Translations under genes and position numbers: made by a program | Notes under the pieces: generated by a model | What the model was told of the DNA's origin: nothing | Seen by the model: only the letters and a program-made list of their open reading frames with translations | The model's database searches: none | Part shown: positions 1 through 11,886 of the stretch, in pieces | Position numbering within the stretch: the stretch's first letter is position 1 | Layout of the letters: every line of letters starts with the position of its first letter | Source: Sindora glabra | Lineage: Eukaryota; Streptophyta; Magnoliopsida; Fabales; Fabaceae | Direction of reading: 5' to 3' | Assembly: GCA_020226215.1 (NCBI GenBank) | Contig: CM035233.1 | Span: 55,327,751 to 55,391,750, forward strand | Length of the DNA stretch: 64,000 nt

Positions 1-1355
1 TAGCCTACAAAATCAATAAAGTACGGAAGTCTAGACCTATATTTTAAGAAAGACTTGCTTAAGTACTGCATACCACCTACCTGGTCATTTTATGCCACGT
101 GATACCTAGGCATCATCATTCATATGTTTGACAACTAACAACACACAGGTCTACCATTTTTATTTTTCTCATTAACCAGATGCAAGCTATGATATTAATC
201 AATTCTAATTGAGCTCCATCAATTTCTTTAATGTCATAGTAATTAATTCTTATTAATTAATTATTTTTCATATAAATTGTACCGCATGGCAATCACTCTT
301 TGAAAATTGATTTAATATTTAGTCATTTGAAATTAAGTCAATAATTTCATAAATGTGTGAATTTAGGCAAATCTTTTAACAATTGGTCTATGTCAAGTTT
401 CAAAAGATAAAAATCTCATCAAATTTAAGTATACCACAGTGATCTACTAAAATAAATTATTTTTCACATCAATATATAAAAAATCGATATATTCTTATAC
501 CAATCCTTTTTTTAAAATAATATAAAAATATATTTTATGAATTTTTTATAATTTTCATATATAATTTAAATTTGATCAATGATCAATGTAAAATATTTTG
601 TACTATTAATGAATAAAAAATATATCATTAAAATAATAATAATTAAGAATTTTTAAGATTAATAAGTAAATTTTAACAATTTTTTATTGATATGGTAATA
701 CATAGAACGAAAATCTAAAACTAATTTATATTAGAAAGAAATTAAATTTAAACCCTTTTATATATTTTTAAATTATAATATCATGCAAATTTTACATATT
801 AACTATAGTTATAAAAAAAAATTTGCGAGTAATGTCTAATAATTAGAAGTAAATATAAGAACTCAAAGTTAATAAAAAAAGAGATATATTATAAATGAAA
901 AATAAAATGAGAATTACCTTGATGGAGAATAAACTTATATAGGAAACAAATTAATAGCCAAAAATTTTGATTATTGTAATAATATATAAAATTAATCTAA
1001 CTTAATTAAAGTTGATTAATACAAGCTAAGCTAGTTTGTACTAGACCTTAATTTTTTTGCCAATAATATCTAAAAATTTTAGTGTTATTATTGAATGATA
1101 AAGAAATAATTATAATAAAAACAAAATTTTAGAACACTTAGTATATTTTATAAAATTTAAGAGACATAATAATTAATGCCATTGTAAATAAAGGATTGAT
1201 TGATATTTCTACTCCTTTTTGAATTACCCTTTTTATGAAAAACTTATATAAAAAATAAGTGTGTACAGGAGTATCACTCCAAATAATGTGATTATTATGC
1301 TATTTTTTTAATAAAAAAATCATCCCACCAATCATTTAGGAGTAGAGGTGGTCAT
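1..1355. other. AT-rich intergenic sequence
   Basis: I see no gene here. The sequence is strongly AT-rich with frequent stops in all frames. Its middle part (about 320-1020) is one arm of the segmental duplication described separately; the rest shows no recognisable element. Confidence 0.6.
320..1020 (+). repeat. Segmental duplication, copy A, left part
   Basis: This stretch matches about 9855-10740 in the same orientation. The shared order includes the phrase AATTAAGTCAATAATTTCAT, a block around TTTAGGCAAAT, a block around AAATATAAGAA, and the end phrase ATTAATACAAGCTA. Matching is diverged, with many small indels. It continues in order with the match between 5500-8420 and 10790-12660, so both belong to one duplicated block. 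The intervening 1021-5500 has no counterpart in copy B. Confidence 0.6.
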
Positions 1356-2315
1356 CAAATTTTAGGGAATGGATCCTCTCATGTTTCTAAAACCATAAGG
1401 GAACCCTTTTCTCCTAATCCTGGCTATTTGTGGCATTTAGCGGCCACCAACATGCCACATTACCCAGCCTGATAATTTTTTTAAAATTTTCTATTAGATT
1501 AAACACTATTTCTCACACAACACATTATGTTTTAAAATACAGCAAGTTTGTACATCGCGTTTTCCCTCTAGCCTTTGCATTATTGGAAGTTTTGCTCACT
1601 AGTGTTCATCATTCACCTTTTTTGTACTGTATACATACCTGAATTGGTTCTTGATGATATCATGGGAATTGTTTTGCTCTTTTGGTTTTTGATTCATGGA
1701 GGCTAAATTCCATGAGAATCTATAGACCTGTGTCATCAAAAAATTTTAGAATTTATCGATGGGAAATTGCTAGGGGAAGAATCAATATTTCAATACTAGA
1801 AATTTCTAGAAATCAAGTGAGAAGAAGGATTAACCCCAGTGTAGAGATGGGACAGTGAACATGCAAAACAATAATGAAAAAGATAGGACAACAAGAATTA
1901 GTATTTCATGCTAGTGAGGAGAAGGATTAACACCGATGAGAATTAATGTCGATGCAGAGACATGATAGTAATTGGAGAATGTGATCTATGGAAGAAGATG
2001 ACAAACACAATTCCTTTTAAAAAATGGCATTTTTGCTAATATAAGGAAAAAGATAACAAATTCCTTATGACAGCGATGGTGACTGAAGAAGATGATAAAT
2101 GCAATTTAAAGAAGAAGATACAAGGGCTGCAAAACGAGAATGAAGAAGACAATATGAGAAATGGCATTTTTGCTGATATAAAATTAAAAAATATATATAA
2201 AGTTGGATGACATGGCATGTTGATAGCCGCTAGATGCCACAAATGGCCAAGATTGGGAGAAAAGGATCCCCTCATATTTTTTAGGAACATAAGGGGATCC
2301 ATTTCCTAAATTTTG
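1356..2315. mobile_element. Non-autonomous DNA transposon (MITE-like) with long terminal inverted repeats
   Basis: The two ends are inverted copies of each other over roughly 130 bp. Left end starts near CAAATTTTAGGGAATGGATC at 1356; the right end, read on the minus strand from 2315, starts CAAAATTTAGGAAATGGATC. Both arms continue through a shared GGATCC, a CCTTTTCTCC-like stretch, TTTGTGGCAT and CAACATGCCA before ending in an A/T run. The arms differ at scattered positions, so the insertion is not recent. The centre (about 1490-2170) has no convincing coding frame. Long inverted ends without a transposase suggest a Mutator-like or similar non-autonomous element. I found no clear target-site duplication, so superfamily is open. 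Short open frames in both arms are by-products of the repeat. Confidence 0.65.
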
Positions 2316-5300
2316 AGGCAAACTTTTATATGTAATCACAAGAAAATATTAATTAGAACTTCGTTTGACCCCCTTATTTAAAAGGAAAAAAAATTAGTCT
2401 TGCCTTATCGAATTAAAATCATACAAGGTTCGAAGTCATGTCCAAAGCTCGGTTAATTTTATTTTTAATATTATATCAATTAAAATTTAGTTTTTTCATA
2501 TGAAAAATATATATTTAAATAAATAATAAAATATTTTATATAAAATATTTAATTATTTTAAATTAAATATTTATATTTTAAAAATAATAAAATATAATTA
2601 TTTTTATAATATAGATATAAATATAAATATTTATGTAAATAAATTCATATAATTAGATTGGATTATTCTAATTTAAATTCAATTCTAATATTAATAAAGC
2701 TAAAGAAAGAGTTTAATTAATATTTGTATCTTAAGAGAAGAACTCAGAACTTATATATTTTAAGATGAAAATTTTTATGATACAGTATTAATGTAATAGC
2801 ACATGATGTATTACTAAATTGAATTTTTGATTTAATATTGTATAGTTTATTAAATTTAATTTAAAAATAAATTTAATATACAATTAAATTTAATGATACA
2901 CAAATATATCATTATATTATTAATTTACTATCAACTATAATGTCGAGTTAGATAAATAGGTTACCTCGCCCAGGCATGAATAAGCTTACTCAATGTTAGA
3001 TAAACATGTAAAACAGGTAGGGCAAGCTTATATGAGCTAAGCCTACATGGGCAAAGGGCTTTTACCTATGCGAGCTTACCCATATAAGTCTGTATTTTAT
3101 GTTAAGCTACTTGCATCACCTTGCATGTGGTATGAGCTTACAATTGTGAAGTCGTATATTTTTATATTTTTATTAATTATTTTATTTTATAATTTATAAA
3201 TTATATTTTAATATTTTATTTTTTATTAAAACAATTGGATAAGAAAAATTAGATTAAAGTATAGAAATTGGATTGAATTTATTAAGAAGTAATTAGGTTA
3301 ATATATATATTAGGCATAAGTGTAAAAATAATAATTTTTTATTCACAATCAAGTCCATGATCACACAAGCTTTTGCTCATACAAACTTGCCCGTATAAAT
3401 GTTAAGCTGCTTGCATTAGTCCATGATCACGGGTTGCCCACATTTTCCGTTGTCACGAGTCTCATTTTACATGTCTAATGTTAAAACGTACCTCTCCTCC
3501 GTCTCTTCAATTGAAGTATTTACATAAAACATCATCAGGTCTAGATAATTAAAAACTAATATTTAAATAAAAATTTGCTAAATTTAACTAATATTTTTAT
3601 ATGATCATAAATCACTTTAACCTATTTGGTTATAGCAATATTATGAAAATAAAAAACAGTGTTATTTGATTAAATATTTTTTAATAAATTAATAGAAATA
3701 AAAGTCTTTATAAAGTATGAAAAGTTATTTATTTACATCTTCCTTAAATAAATTTTACTTTTTTTATTCTTTATAAATATAAAGATAAAATTATCTTTAT
3801 TAACTTTAACTAATAACACTTAAAATTTATTAATTATATTATAATAATATTAAAAGTAGTATAGTCATCTTATTAATCCTACTAAAAAAATTTAAAATTA
3901 AACTGAACAAAAATAGAAAAAAATTATTTTTTGAGATGCATCATTTCTTTAATACCAACTAAAATACTTCTCAAAAAAATTTATATAAAAAATTACTTTC
4001 TAAAGAGTCTCATTTTCTATTAAAACTTACTTTCCATATAAACTGAACATTCCCTTAATTAACATTGATATAAAGTTAACCAATAAAGTAATGCTACACG
4101 AAGACATGTAGTCAATTGTCCCTGTATGCAGAATCGCTTTACCTATGCTAGTCAATTGATGCTGACATATACACTACAAAGGTGGAAAAACAGCCATACA
4201 AGTCGATACAGGGACAAATCATGTGTAAAGAGAGTAGGAATTTGCAAGGGACATAGGCCCTAAGAATCGTTAAATTTATATATTGATATCATGGCATTAT
4301 GTAGCAAAAAAGGATTTTTTTTCTTTTTAGATCATTTGATCACTCAAGATTTGCCATTGTTGTAACCATTGAAAAATAGAATAAGTGTGGCATAATCATG
4401 ATCCCATTTATCAATTTGCTGATTAATAGTTAATTCAATTAATTATTACTTAATAATTAATTATATTAATTATTTAAATAAAAATATTTAAGAAATAATT
4501 ATTTTTATGTAAAATAATGTATAAAAATCTAAATACATTTTTATAATTTATTTGGTTATATTATTTTATTTTAATAACATTTAAAAATTTATATATTATT
4601 TATTAAATTAAATTATTTTATAAAAGATATATTATTTTCATTTATTATTTATTAAATTATTCTAAAAAATAAATTATTAATATTATTGTACATATAGGCA
4701 TTATACATATATATAAATTAATGTTATTAATTTTTTTACTTTTAATATGAAAAGAATTTAAATTCATTAAATAATAATTTAATACATTCTTTAATATGTT
4801 GTAATGTTTATTTTGTTAATTTATACTAATTTTATTATAAAAATTTAACTAATGAAAACTCAAATAATTGTTTATTATTTATTAAACACTATTAAATTAT
4901 AATATATATTAAATTTACACACACATAATTTAAAATATTTAATAACTTAATGGTTACGCTCCTTTTTGCATAATCCAGGACTTGGAGTTTTAAGTTTTCT
5001 TTCCAGCATTTTAAGCAAACTAATAAATGTATATAATTGCATAATTGATGGGTAATTTTATCCTTTTATGTATATTTTTTAATGAATCAGCTATTTCAAA
5101 ATATTAGATTCCCAATTTTTTCAAATTGATTCGTTAAGGGTCAGAACAACTCTTTAACTTAATCGATTAAAAATCCCATTTCAGTTAAAAGCTGGTATCT
5201 CAACTATTTATCAAACACCTCTATGAATGTTTGCTATAAATGGAAAGAATATACGCATCGTGTACTTACAAGCATCCATTGATCTCAACCATACTCATGT

Positions 5301-5500
5301 ATCATCATTCCCAGTAGCCAATTGGACAATCTTCTGCTCAAAATGATTAAACAAAAATAATGGAAATAGATTATAATGGCACCATAGGAATGAAGTTGGA
5401 ATAAATAAATGGCAGCTCCTGCCAAACATAAAGTATGCCATAAAGACAGCTTGCCAAACAACACTAACTGTCTCCATAGCAAAAAATGTACGAAGTTTTG
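2316..5500. other. AT-rich intergenic sequence with diffuse repeats
   Basis: No gene is visible. At about 2940-3480 there is a less AT-rich patch where two similar phrases recur: ATGTTAAGCTACTTGCAT near 3098 and ATGTTAAGCTGCTTGCAT near 3397, with GCTTACCCATATAAG-like words around them. This looks like the remnant of a repeat. At about 3610-4060 there is a MITE-like element, listed separately. The rest is A/T-rich sequence without structure I can name. Confidence 0.5.
3610..4060. mobile_element. Possible MITE of the GTTTG-ended family
   Basis: The left side carries a TTTGGTTA-type start and the right side a CTTACTTTCCATATAAACTG end, which read inverted is a degenerate match of the left. Similar end phrases recur near 28120/28990, 34690/35370 and 48785/49725, suggesting a dispersed family. 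The elements are AT-rich with no coding capacity. Boundaries are approximate. Confidence 0.3.
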
Positions 5501-7478
5501 CGACATTCATTCTTGATTTCTGCCCATACTCGACTCCGACAAAAGTTCAAACCTCCAGAGAAAGAAAAATAGGGTAACGTATTGTTGCTGGTTGCTATCA
5601 GGGTGAGGATTCTGAGCAGATGAGGTTCAAGAGAAAGAAAGGTCAATTCAACCTGTGCCACTACATGCAGTGGTGATCAAGGGCTGATACAATTTTGCTA
5701 CATATAAACAAATAGACCAATTAATATGTATTATCATTATCACTCTATTTTTAAATTGCCATGCTGCAGCAGTTTTCATTTACAGAAATTACCAATAAAA
5801 TCTGAGTCCTTAGCCTTCAGTACTTTACTTATCTCAGATACTGCTCCAACTGAATGTTACAATACCAGCCTCTGTCAACAAAAATAGTTGTTAGCAGAAG
5901 CCAAATAAGAGATAAATACCTAATGAAACGACGACATCATCAATTCAGAAGATTAGAATTTGAAGCTTCCCAAGCAACGAGCCTTAAACCTTTATAACTC
6001 ACCAAAAGTCAATTAACAATCCTCAACCATAATAAAATTCACAGAAAAATGAAGATCAATACCATTAGAAACTTGAACATTTTTCTTGCTTCACCTTTTT
6101 ATGGAATTTCTGCGTCGCAGAAGGCTGAAAACATTAAACCATGACATGAGACGAAATGAAAACTATGATAAGATAGGTGGGAAGATTGAGTGTAACTAAT
6201 AATATCCAGTCCACAAAGCACCTAGATGAGGAAATCTGCCTTCTAAATGAGGAAATCCATGTGCTTGGGAAGAGCATTTTGGGTTGATAAAAGGACATGT
6301 AGAAGGATCTTGTTCTCTTAAATAGGAAGTCTCTGCACTATGATGATTGCCATTGAGAGAAGGCCAATGATTCAAACACAGTATTTCTACCCCCATTGCC
6401 TCCGAAAAATCATAAAAATATTGCTCAAAATCTTGTTATGCCAAACCATTCCTCGTTTCAGGCTAAGATGTGGTCTCACCATAAAAACTGCTCACCAACC
6501 AAAATAACTTACGAGAATCTTCTATACACTAAGGCACTGCATCTTCAAGATGCATATCAGATTTCTTTTCAACTCCTCCATTTTCTCTCAGATCAGGAAC
6601 GTTATAATCCATGAGAACTGAAACCTACAAGCATAATGCATGTGTTCAAAATTGGGTTCATGGGGGCAGTCATGTACTTAAAAATAAATAAATAAATATT
6701 AGCATGCAATGCCTTCTCATCATGTTTAAAATTACTCCGCTGTATGAACTAAAGTAGTCTATCAAGTATAATTATTTTTGGCCATATCAAGTATTAAAGA
6801 TACATACAAGATCAGCAGAGACTTCTAAGGATAAGAAAGGTATAAAACTAAACCAATTACCAAACACCATCCATGTCATCATACAGTGTCTCTAGACAAC
6901 TTATTTTTTGAAAAGTTGTTGGAACATTCAAAATAATTTTCCACCGTGTTAATAGTTTATAACTATTTTCTTCTAGAAGATATTTTCCTCCAAAACAAAT
7001 GAAGTCATTATGTACAATTCTTTTCCTATAGCAACCATATAAAAAACTTAACAAATAAGCACTAAACACAAATCATACATCTTTCACAGGCCCAAAAGGT
7101 GCATAATTCCACTCCTAGATTTTGTTTTATAATTTGAAACTAAGTGTTGTTTTACAAATAGTAACATGAAATCTCAACTTTCAAATTAATGGTAGGAACT
7201 TACGATATCATGTGATGAGAATTAGCCGGCAATGTGACCCAACTGATTTTGTTCATAACTGTAATCTTCTAAGTAAAGACACCAGCAAGTATCATTCTAG
7301 ACTCCCCACCTCACGGTATTTTAACGCCAAAGATATGTTTATAAATTTGGGGATAACCTAATAGCGTTTCATAAAGTTCAGGATTTATGTCAATTACTTA
7401 TTGAACATATGAAAGAAAAAAGGGGTAGAAAATTCTTATCGACCTTGAAACCGGAAAGTAGGTGGCTAGCATCGGACA

Positions 7479-7522
7479 GTCCCACATCGGAAACGTTGAG
7501 GAAGAAAGCATACCTTTTAAAT
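7479..7522 (+). promoter_or_regulatory. snRNA-type promoter of U3 copy 1 (USE + TATA-like box)
   Basis: GTCCCACATCG at 7479-7489 is a perfect match to the plant upstream sequence element (RTCCCACATCG). A TATA-like TTTTAAAT follows at 7515-7522. The 25-bp gap between them is the spacing associated with RNA polymerase III transcription of plant U3 and U6; polymerase II snRNA genes have the box about one helical turn further away. The RNA start lies about 22 bp after the box. Confidence 0.85.
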
Positions 7523-7543
7523 GAGAACCGGGGCACAACGCCC

Positions 7544-7757
7544 ACGACCTTACTTGAACAGGATCTGTTCTATAGGCTCGTACAACTGTATCCATGAGTT
7601 CTAAGGAGACAGGAACGAAAGTCTGGTGGATGAATTATGACCGTGTGATCAGAGCGTGATTAACAGTCTGTAGGTCTCCTGGGACCATCGGGACGGTGGA
7701 GGATCGTTCTTGGCCAGAACGTCTGGCCGAGATGGTCACTCGGTTGTCTGACAGACT
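7544..7757 (+). ncRNA. U3: U3 small nucleolar RNA, copy 1
   Basis: U3 is the box C/D snoRNA that guides early cleavages of the pre-ribosomal RNA in the nucleolus; its 5' domain pairs with the pre-rRNA. The sequence starts ACGACCTTACTTGAAC, followed by box A (GGATCTGTTCTATAGG), the GCTCGTAC hinge side, a box B/C region (GAACGAAAGTCTGG, GTGTGATCAGAGCGTGATTA), two 3'-domain hairpins and the terminal box D (GTCTGA) at 7746-7751. The length of about 214 nt fits plant U3. The 3' hairpin stem TTGGCCAG / CTGGCCGA is intact. In the basal helix CCGTGT / ACTCGG there is one U-U mismatch that copy 2 does not have. The 3' end is inferred from box D and the following T-run. I recognise this from memory of plant U3; a covariance-model search would confirm it. 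Confidence 0.9.
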
Positions 7758-7763
7758 CCAATC

Positions 7764-7769
7764 TTTTTT
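7764..7769 (+). terminator. RNA polymerase III T-run terminator of U3 copy 1
   Basis: Six Ts follow the U3 3' end by 6 bases, as expected for a polymerase III terminator. Confidence 0.75.
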
Positions 7770-8420
7770 GAATTTTTGAATATGGGTAAATCAACACTAA
7801 CCCACTTTGATTTCTCGAATTAATCAAAACTCACACAGAGAATTGAAAAAAGAGAAGAAGGGGAAGGGGGGATACTGGCCATTTTTTTTCTCTCTTGTCC
7901 AATATTGGGACATGCACGCGAGCAGAAAAACGAGATAGGACTTATTATGGGTTTCTTTTGTTTTCCAAACCCGATAAGTTGCACAAATTGATAATACTTG
8001 CCTGAACGAAACAGAATGTCTTATTATCCGGGAAAGTGAAAGAGGAGGAAATCATTTGAATTTGGTCTGTCTTGGTGGTAAAGAATGCAAAATGAATGAC
8101 CCACCAAAGCCAGCAAACATATCAGAAAATCACAGGCAAGATTTGCGCACAACTTTAATGGCTTCCATAAATCGATTTAATCACTCACCCCTCACCGGTC
8201 ACTTCACTTGTACTTTCAGCTTAGTCTAGAAGACTAGAATCACAACTCAAAGCTTCTAATGTAGTATTGGGCCCCCAAGCGGATTTCTATCTTTGCGGCC
8301 TCTAGACCGCATTCTTTTGGACTTCATTTTGGGTTAACAATCTTACTCATCCAAACTTCCATGCCATGTTAGGCGAAGGCAAACGGGTCCATACCAACTG
8401 TGGAAATTAGGATCAGGATC

Positions 8421-9850
8421 AAGTGATCAGTTTCAAAGGCTTAGTTTGAGGATGAGAAAAAATCAAAAGAATGATTTTGAATCTTGTATTTTTATAATCA
8501 GTGTAATTAAGTTTTAGAATTGTTTATTTTGACAATCTGGGTTGGCACAATCAAAAAAATTTATTATTTTCAAATACTCATATTTTAAATTTGATTTCGG
8601 TCTCATTATTTTCGACCATTCATATTTTAAATTTGATTTCTGCTACGAACGATCTTAAATGATTAAGCAATATGTAAATATTATTATAAACTTTCAAAAA
8701 AGGCTAGTGATATGCCCTGTTCTTAGATAGGAGCAACCTATCATACTCAAACTTCTTCTATAAAAAAAATGATAATGTTCAGTTGACAAGTTTATACTAT
8801 TGTTTTAAAGACATTAAAATAATACATCATTTACATTTTCCACCGAGGATTTATAAGTAAACCGGATAAGATCAAATTAGAAAGAATGAAATAATAAAAA
8901 TCTAAAAAGTTATAATATTTCAGCCTTTGTAGAATCGAAGGCATTGCAAGTATACTATCAATCACAACACGCACATAATGAATTTGTAACAACATCAATA
9001 GTCAATATGTAACGACTTCAACCAAAGTTAAATTTTATCAACATTATTATTGTAGAAACAAAATTCGCATTCCATAATATGCCCCAAAGCAAACATCAAA
9101 ACAATAAATTACAAATCATCCACACAAGGTTGCATAAAATTAGATACATTTTTATTGGAGAGTAAAATGCATTTTGCATATACTATCAATTGCATCCATC
9201 ACTATATGTTTCTCAAAGTTCAATTAAACATCTTAATATGAAATATAATTTAAATAACAAAATTTTGAAAAAAAAATATACAAATTAAAGCAAATATAAT
9301 ATACAAATGATCAAACCTTATCATCTATGAGAAGCTTCTCAACAAGCTTTGTTTTTATTAAGCTCATAGTAGCTGGAAAATGGACAAGACTGACGAAGTT
9401 TTAACATCGCTCACACATATCAAATCACTTTGCATTGCCTACAGCATCACCGCAATAAATACCATAAGTAACAGTGAAGAAAATCAGTAAATAATTGAAG
9501 GAGAAAATTTGAAACACAATGTTGATTGAGATTGAGTGCCACAATGCCTACAAGAGAGAAAAGGCCAAAATGCAGAACTAATCAATTTCTTAAATTTCTC
9601 AAGGCAAAGCTTGAGTATTCCCTTCTATTATATTGAAAAAGGGGAAAATGTCGAATACAATTTTCATAAACTTTGCAGTTAGACCTAATTCCAATCCTTT
9701 GCGACATTCCATAAAAGAGCTAATTCCAGCATATTGGTGCACAAAAATATTATTCACACAAGTCCAAGGACAGAAATCATACTAAGAATTACTTTCAAAT
9801 GGTGCACATGACACGTGTCCTTAGTAACATACCGCTTTTTGTATACTAGA
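8421..9850. other. AT-rich sequence between the two duplicated blocks
   Basis: No gene or RNA signature is visible. It is moderately AT-rich with no long frame. It separates copy A from copy B and has no counterpart that I can see elsewhere in the window. Confidence 0.5.
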
Positions 9851-10212
9851 TCTAGAATCAAATTAAGTCAATAATTTCATATTTATTAATACATTAATGT
9901 CTGTGGATTTAGGCAAATTTTTTAACAATTGGTTAATGTCAAACTTGTAAAAGATTTTTTTTTAAAAAAAATCATCAAATTTGAATTCTAGTTGTTAAAA
10001 AAAATTAATGTATAGAAAAATAGGATAATACTTTCATACACATTCTTTTTTCTAAAATAATATAAAGATGTATTTTTTTATTTTTTTTATAGTTTCCATA
10101 TATATATATATTTTTTAAATTATAATATCATGTAAATTTTACATATAATAAGTATGTAAAAAATTTCAATTACATTAATTATAGTTGTCATAAATTTTTT
10201 TGCATGTAAAAA

Positions 10213-10505
10213 AAATTAGAAGTAAATATAAGAATTCAAAGTAAATAAAGAAAAGAGATATTAATATTTTAAATAAAAAATAAATGTTACGTTCATAGAG
10301 AAGGAACTTATGTAGAAAACAAATTAATAGATCTTGATCATCAGATAATAGAAAAAATTAATAGAGCTCAAAATTAGAAGTAAATATAAGAATTCAAAGT
10401 AAATAAAAAAAAGAGATATTAATGTTGTAAATTAAAAATAAAATAAGAGTTACATTGGAGAAGGAACTCGTATAGAAAACAAATTACAATAAAGTTAATA
10501 TTATA
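10213..10505 (+). repeat. Tandem duplication, period about 158 bp
   Basis: The block starting AAATTAGAAGTAAATATAAG at 10213 starts again at 10371, and both copies run on through an AGAGATATTAAT word to a GAAAACAAATTA word. Copy A of the segmental duplication has only one such block (about 840-955), so this doubling arose in copy B. A phrase AGATCTTGATCATCAGATAA within it also occurs once at about 15260. Confidence 0.6.
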
Positions 10506-11488
10506 TAAACCAAAAATAGGATCCGAACCGAAACCAAAGACTATCATTAAATATAGAGTTGCATGACAAACCTGAAAAAATCAATTCAATGAATATAAAA
10601 GATTCATAACTCAATTTTCAAACTTATTTTCAATATATATAGTATTTTTCAACAAATTAATAGGACTTGATCATCAAATATAATAGACAAATTAATGGAG
10701 TTCAATTAGAGGTGATTAATACAAGCTAGCTAGTTTGAATTTGGTTAATGAGAAAAAGTAAATCCAGATATCACTCGTTATCAACTTATGAATGATAATG
10801 CCTAAACTGTGGTATTCAGAGTCCAACAAAAGCTCAAAGCTCCAAAGGAAGGAAATAGAGGAACTTTCCAGGCTGCTACCTTTAGATCTCACCAAAAGTC
10901 AATTAAAAATCCTTAACCATAATGCAATTCACTGTAAAATGAAGATCAATATCATTAGAAACTTGGACTTTTTCCAACTGATTTACCTTCTTTATTTTAA
11001 TTACATATAAAAAAACTAAACAAAACAAATAAGCAATTAGCACAAATCATACATCTTTCACCAGCCAAAAAAGTGTATAATTCCAGTCTTAGATTTTGTT
11101 TTATATTTTGAAGCCAAATGTTGCTTTACAAATAGTAATATGACGTCAAAATTTTCAAAATTAGTGGTAGGAACTAAAATTCTCATGTGTTGAGAAAGAA
11201 TTAGCTTGCAATGAGACCCAACTGACTTTGTTCATTCTTGTAATCTTCTAAGTAAAGAAACAAGTAAGTATTATTCTAAACTCCACATGTCACTGTATTT
11301 TAATGCCAAAGATTTATTCATAAATTTTGGTATAACCATATAGCGTTCCTAAAGAAGTGCAGGATACATTGCAGTCATCAATAAAATATTTTTTTTTGGT
11401 CAATTACTCATTGAAAAATGAAAGAAAAACGCGGTAGAAATTGCTTATCGACCTAGAAACTGGAAAGTTGGTGGCTAGGACCAGACAG

Positions 11489-11531
11489 TTCCACATCGAA
11501 GATGTTAACAAAGAAAGCATACCTTTTAAAT
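11489..11531 (+). promoter_or_regulatory. snRNA-type promoter of U3 copy 2 (USE with one mismatch + TATA-like box)
   Basis: GTTCCACATCG at 11489-11499 differs from the plant USE consensus at one base (third position C to T). TTTTAAAT at 11524-11531 is the TATA-like box, 24 bp after the USE. The RNA start is about 21 bp further. The layout matches copy 1, but the altered USE may weaken transcription. Confidence 0.75.
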
Positions 11532-11552
11532 GAGAACGGTGACAGAACGGCC

Positions 11553-11767
11553 ACGACCTTACTTGAACAGGATCTGTTCTATAGGCTCGTACAACTGTAT
11601 CCTTGAGTTCTAAGGAGACAGGAACGAAAGTCTGGTGGATGAATTATGACCGTGTGATCAGAGCGTGATTAACAGTTCGTCGGTCCCCTGGGACCATCTG
11701 GACGGTAGAGGATCGTTCTTGGCCAGAATGTCTGGCTGAGATGGTCACGCGGTTGTCTGACAGACTT
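11553..11767 (+). ncRNA. U3: U3 small nucleolar RNA, copy 2
   Basis: Same RNA as copy 1, with about ten substitutions over 214 nt by eye and no indel in the transcribed part. Box A (GGATCTGTTCTATAGG), the GTGTGATCAGAGCGTGATTA segment and the terminal box D (GTCTGA) are unchanged. Changes fall mostly in the hairpin domain and largely keep pairing: the GGTCC / GGACC stem is perfect here, the GGCCAG-type stem has one G-U wobble, and the basal helix CCGTGT / ACGCGG is fully paired with one wobble, unlike copy 1. This pattern suggests an RNA that remained under selection after duplication, although its upstream element carries a mismatch. Whether it is transcribed cannot be seen from DNA. Confidence 0.88.
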
Positions 11768-11774
11768 CTCCATC

Positions 11775-11779
11775 TTTTT
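11775..11779 (+). terminator. RNA polymerase III T-run terminator of U3 copy 2
   Basis: Five Ts follow the U3 3' end by about 8 bases, fitting a polymerase III terminator, one T shorter than in copy 1. Confidence 0.65.
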
Positions 11780-11886
11780 AATCTGATCATTTTTTGAAAA
11801 CAAAATCATCAGCACTAACACACACTGATTTCTTCGATTAATCGGAACTTATCCACTTTGATTTCTTCCATATTCGGACATGGAAG

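Larger units (their letters stand above)
5501..8420 (+). repeat. Segmental duplication, copy A, U3-bearing part
   Basis: This block matches 10790-12660 in the same orientation with several deletions in the second copy. Anchors include CACCAAAAGTCAATTAA (about 6000 and 10898), GAAGATCAATA (6050 and 10940), TAGATTTTGTTTTATA (7117 and 11091), the complete U3 snoRNA gene with its promoter, and ACCGGTCACTTCACTTGTAC downstream (8195 and 12118). Offset between the copies falls from about 5.3 kb to about 4.0 kb, showing net loss of sequence in copy B or gain in copy A. No protein-coding gene is supported in it; the short frames around 5285-7069 are not conserved as frames in the other copy. Confidence 0.75.

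Noticed and set aside
7398..7597. Open frames over U3 copy 1 on both strands
   Set aside because: They cover the snRNA promoter and U3 5' domain; the RNA gene explains the sequence conservation.
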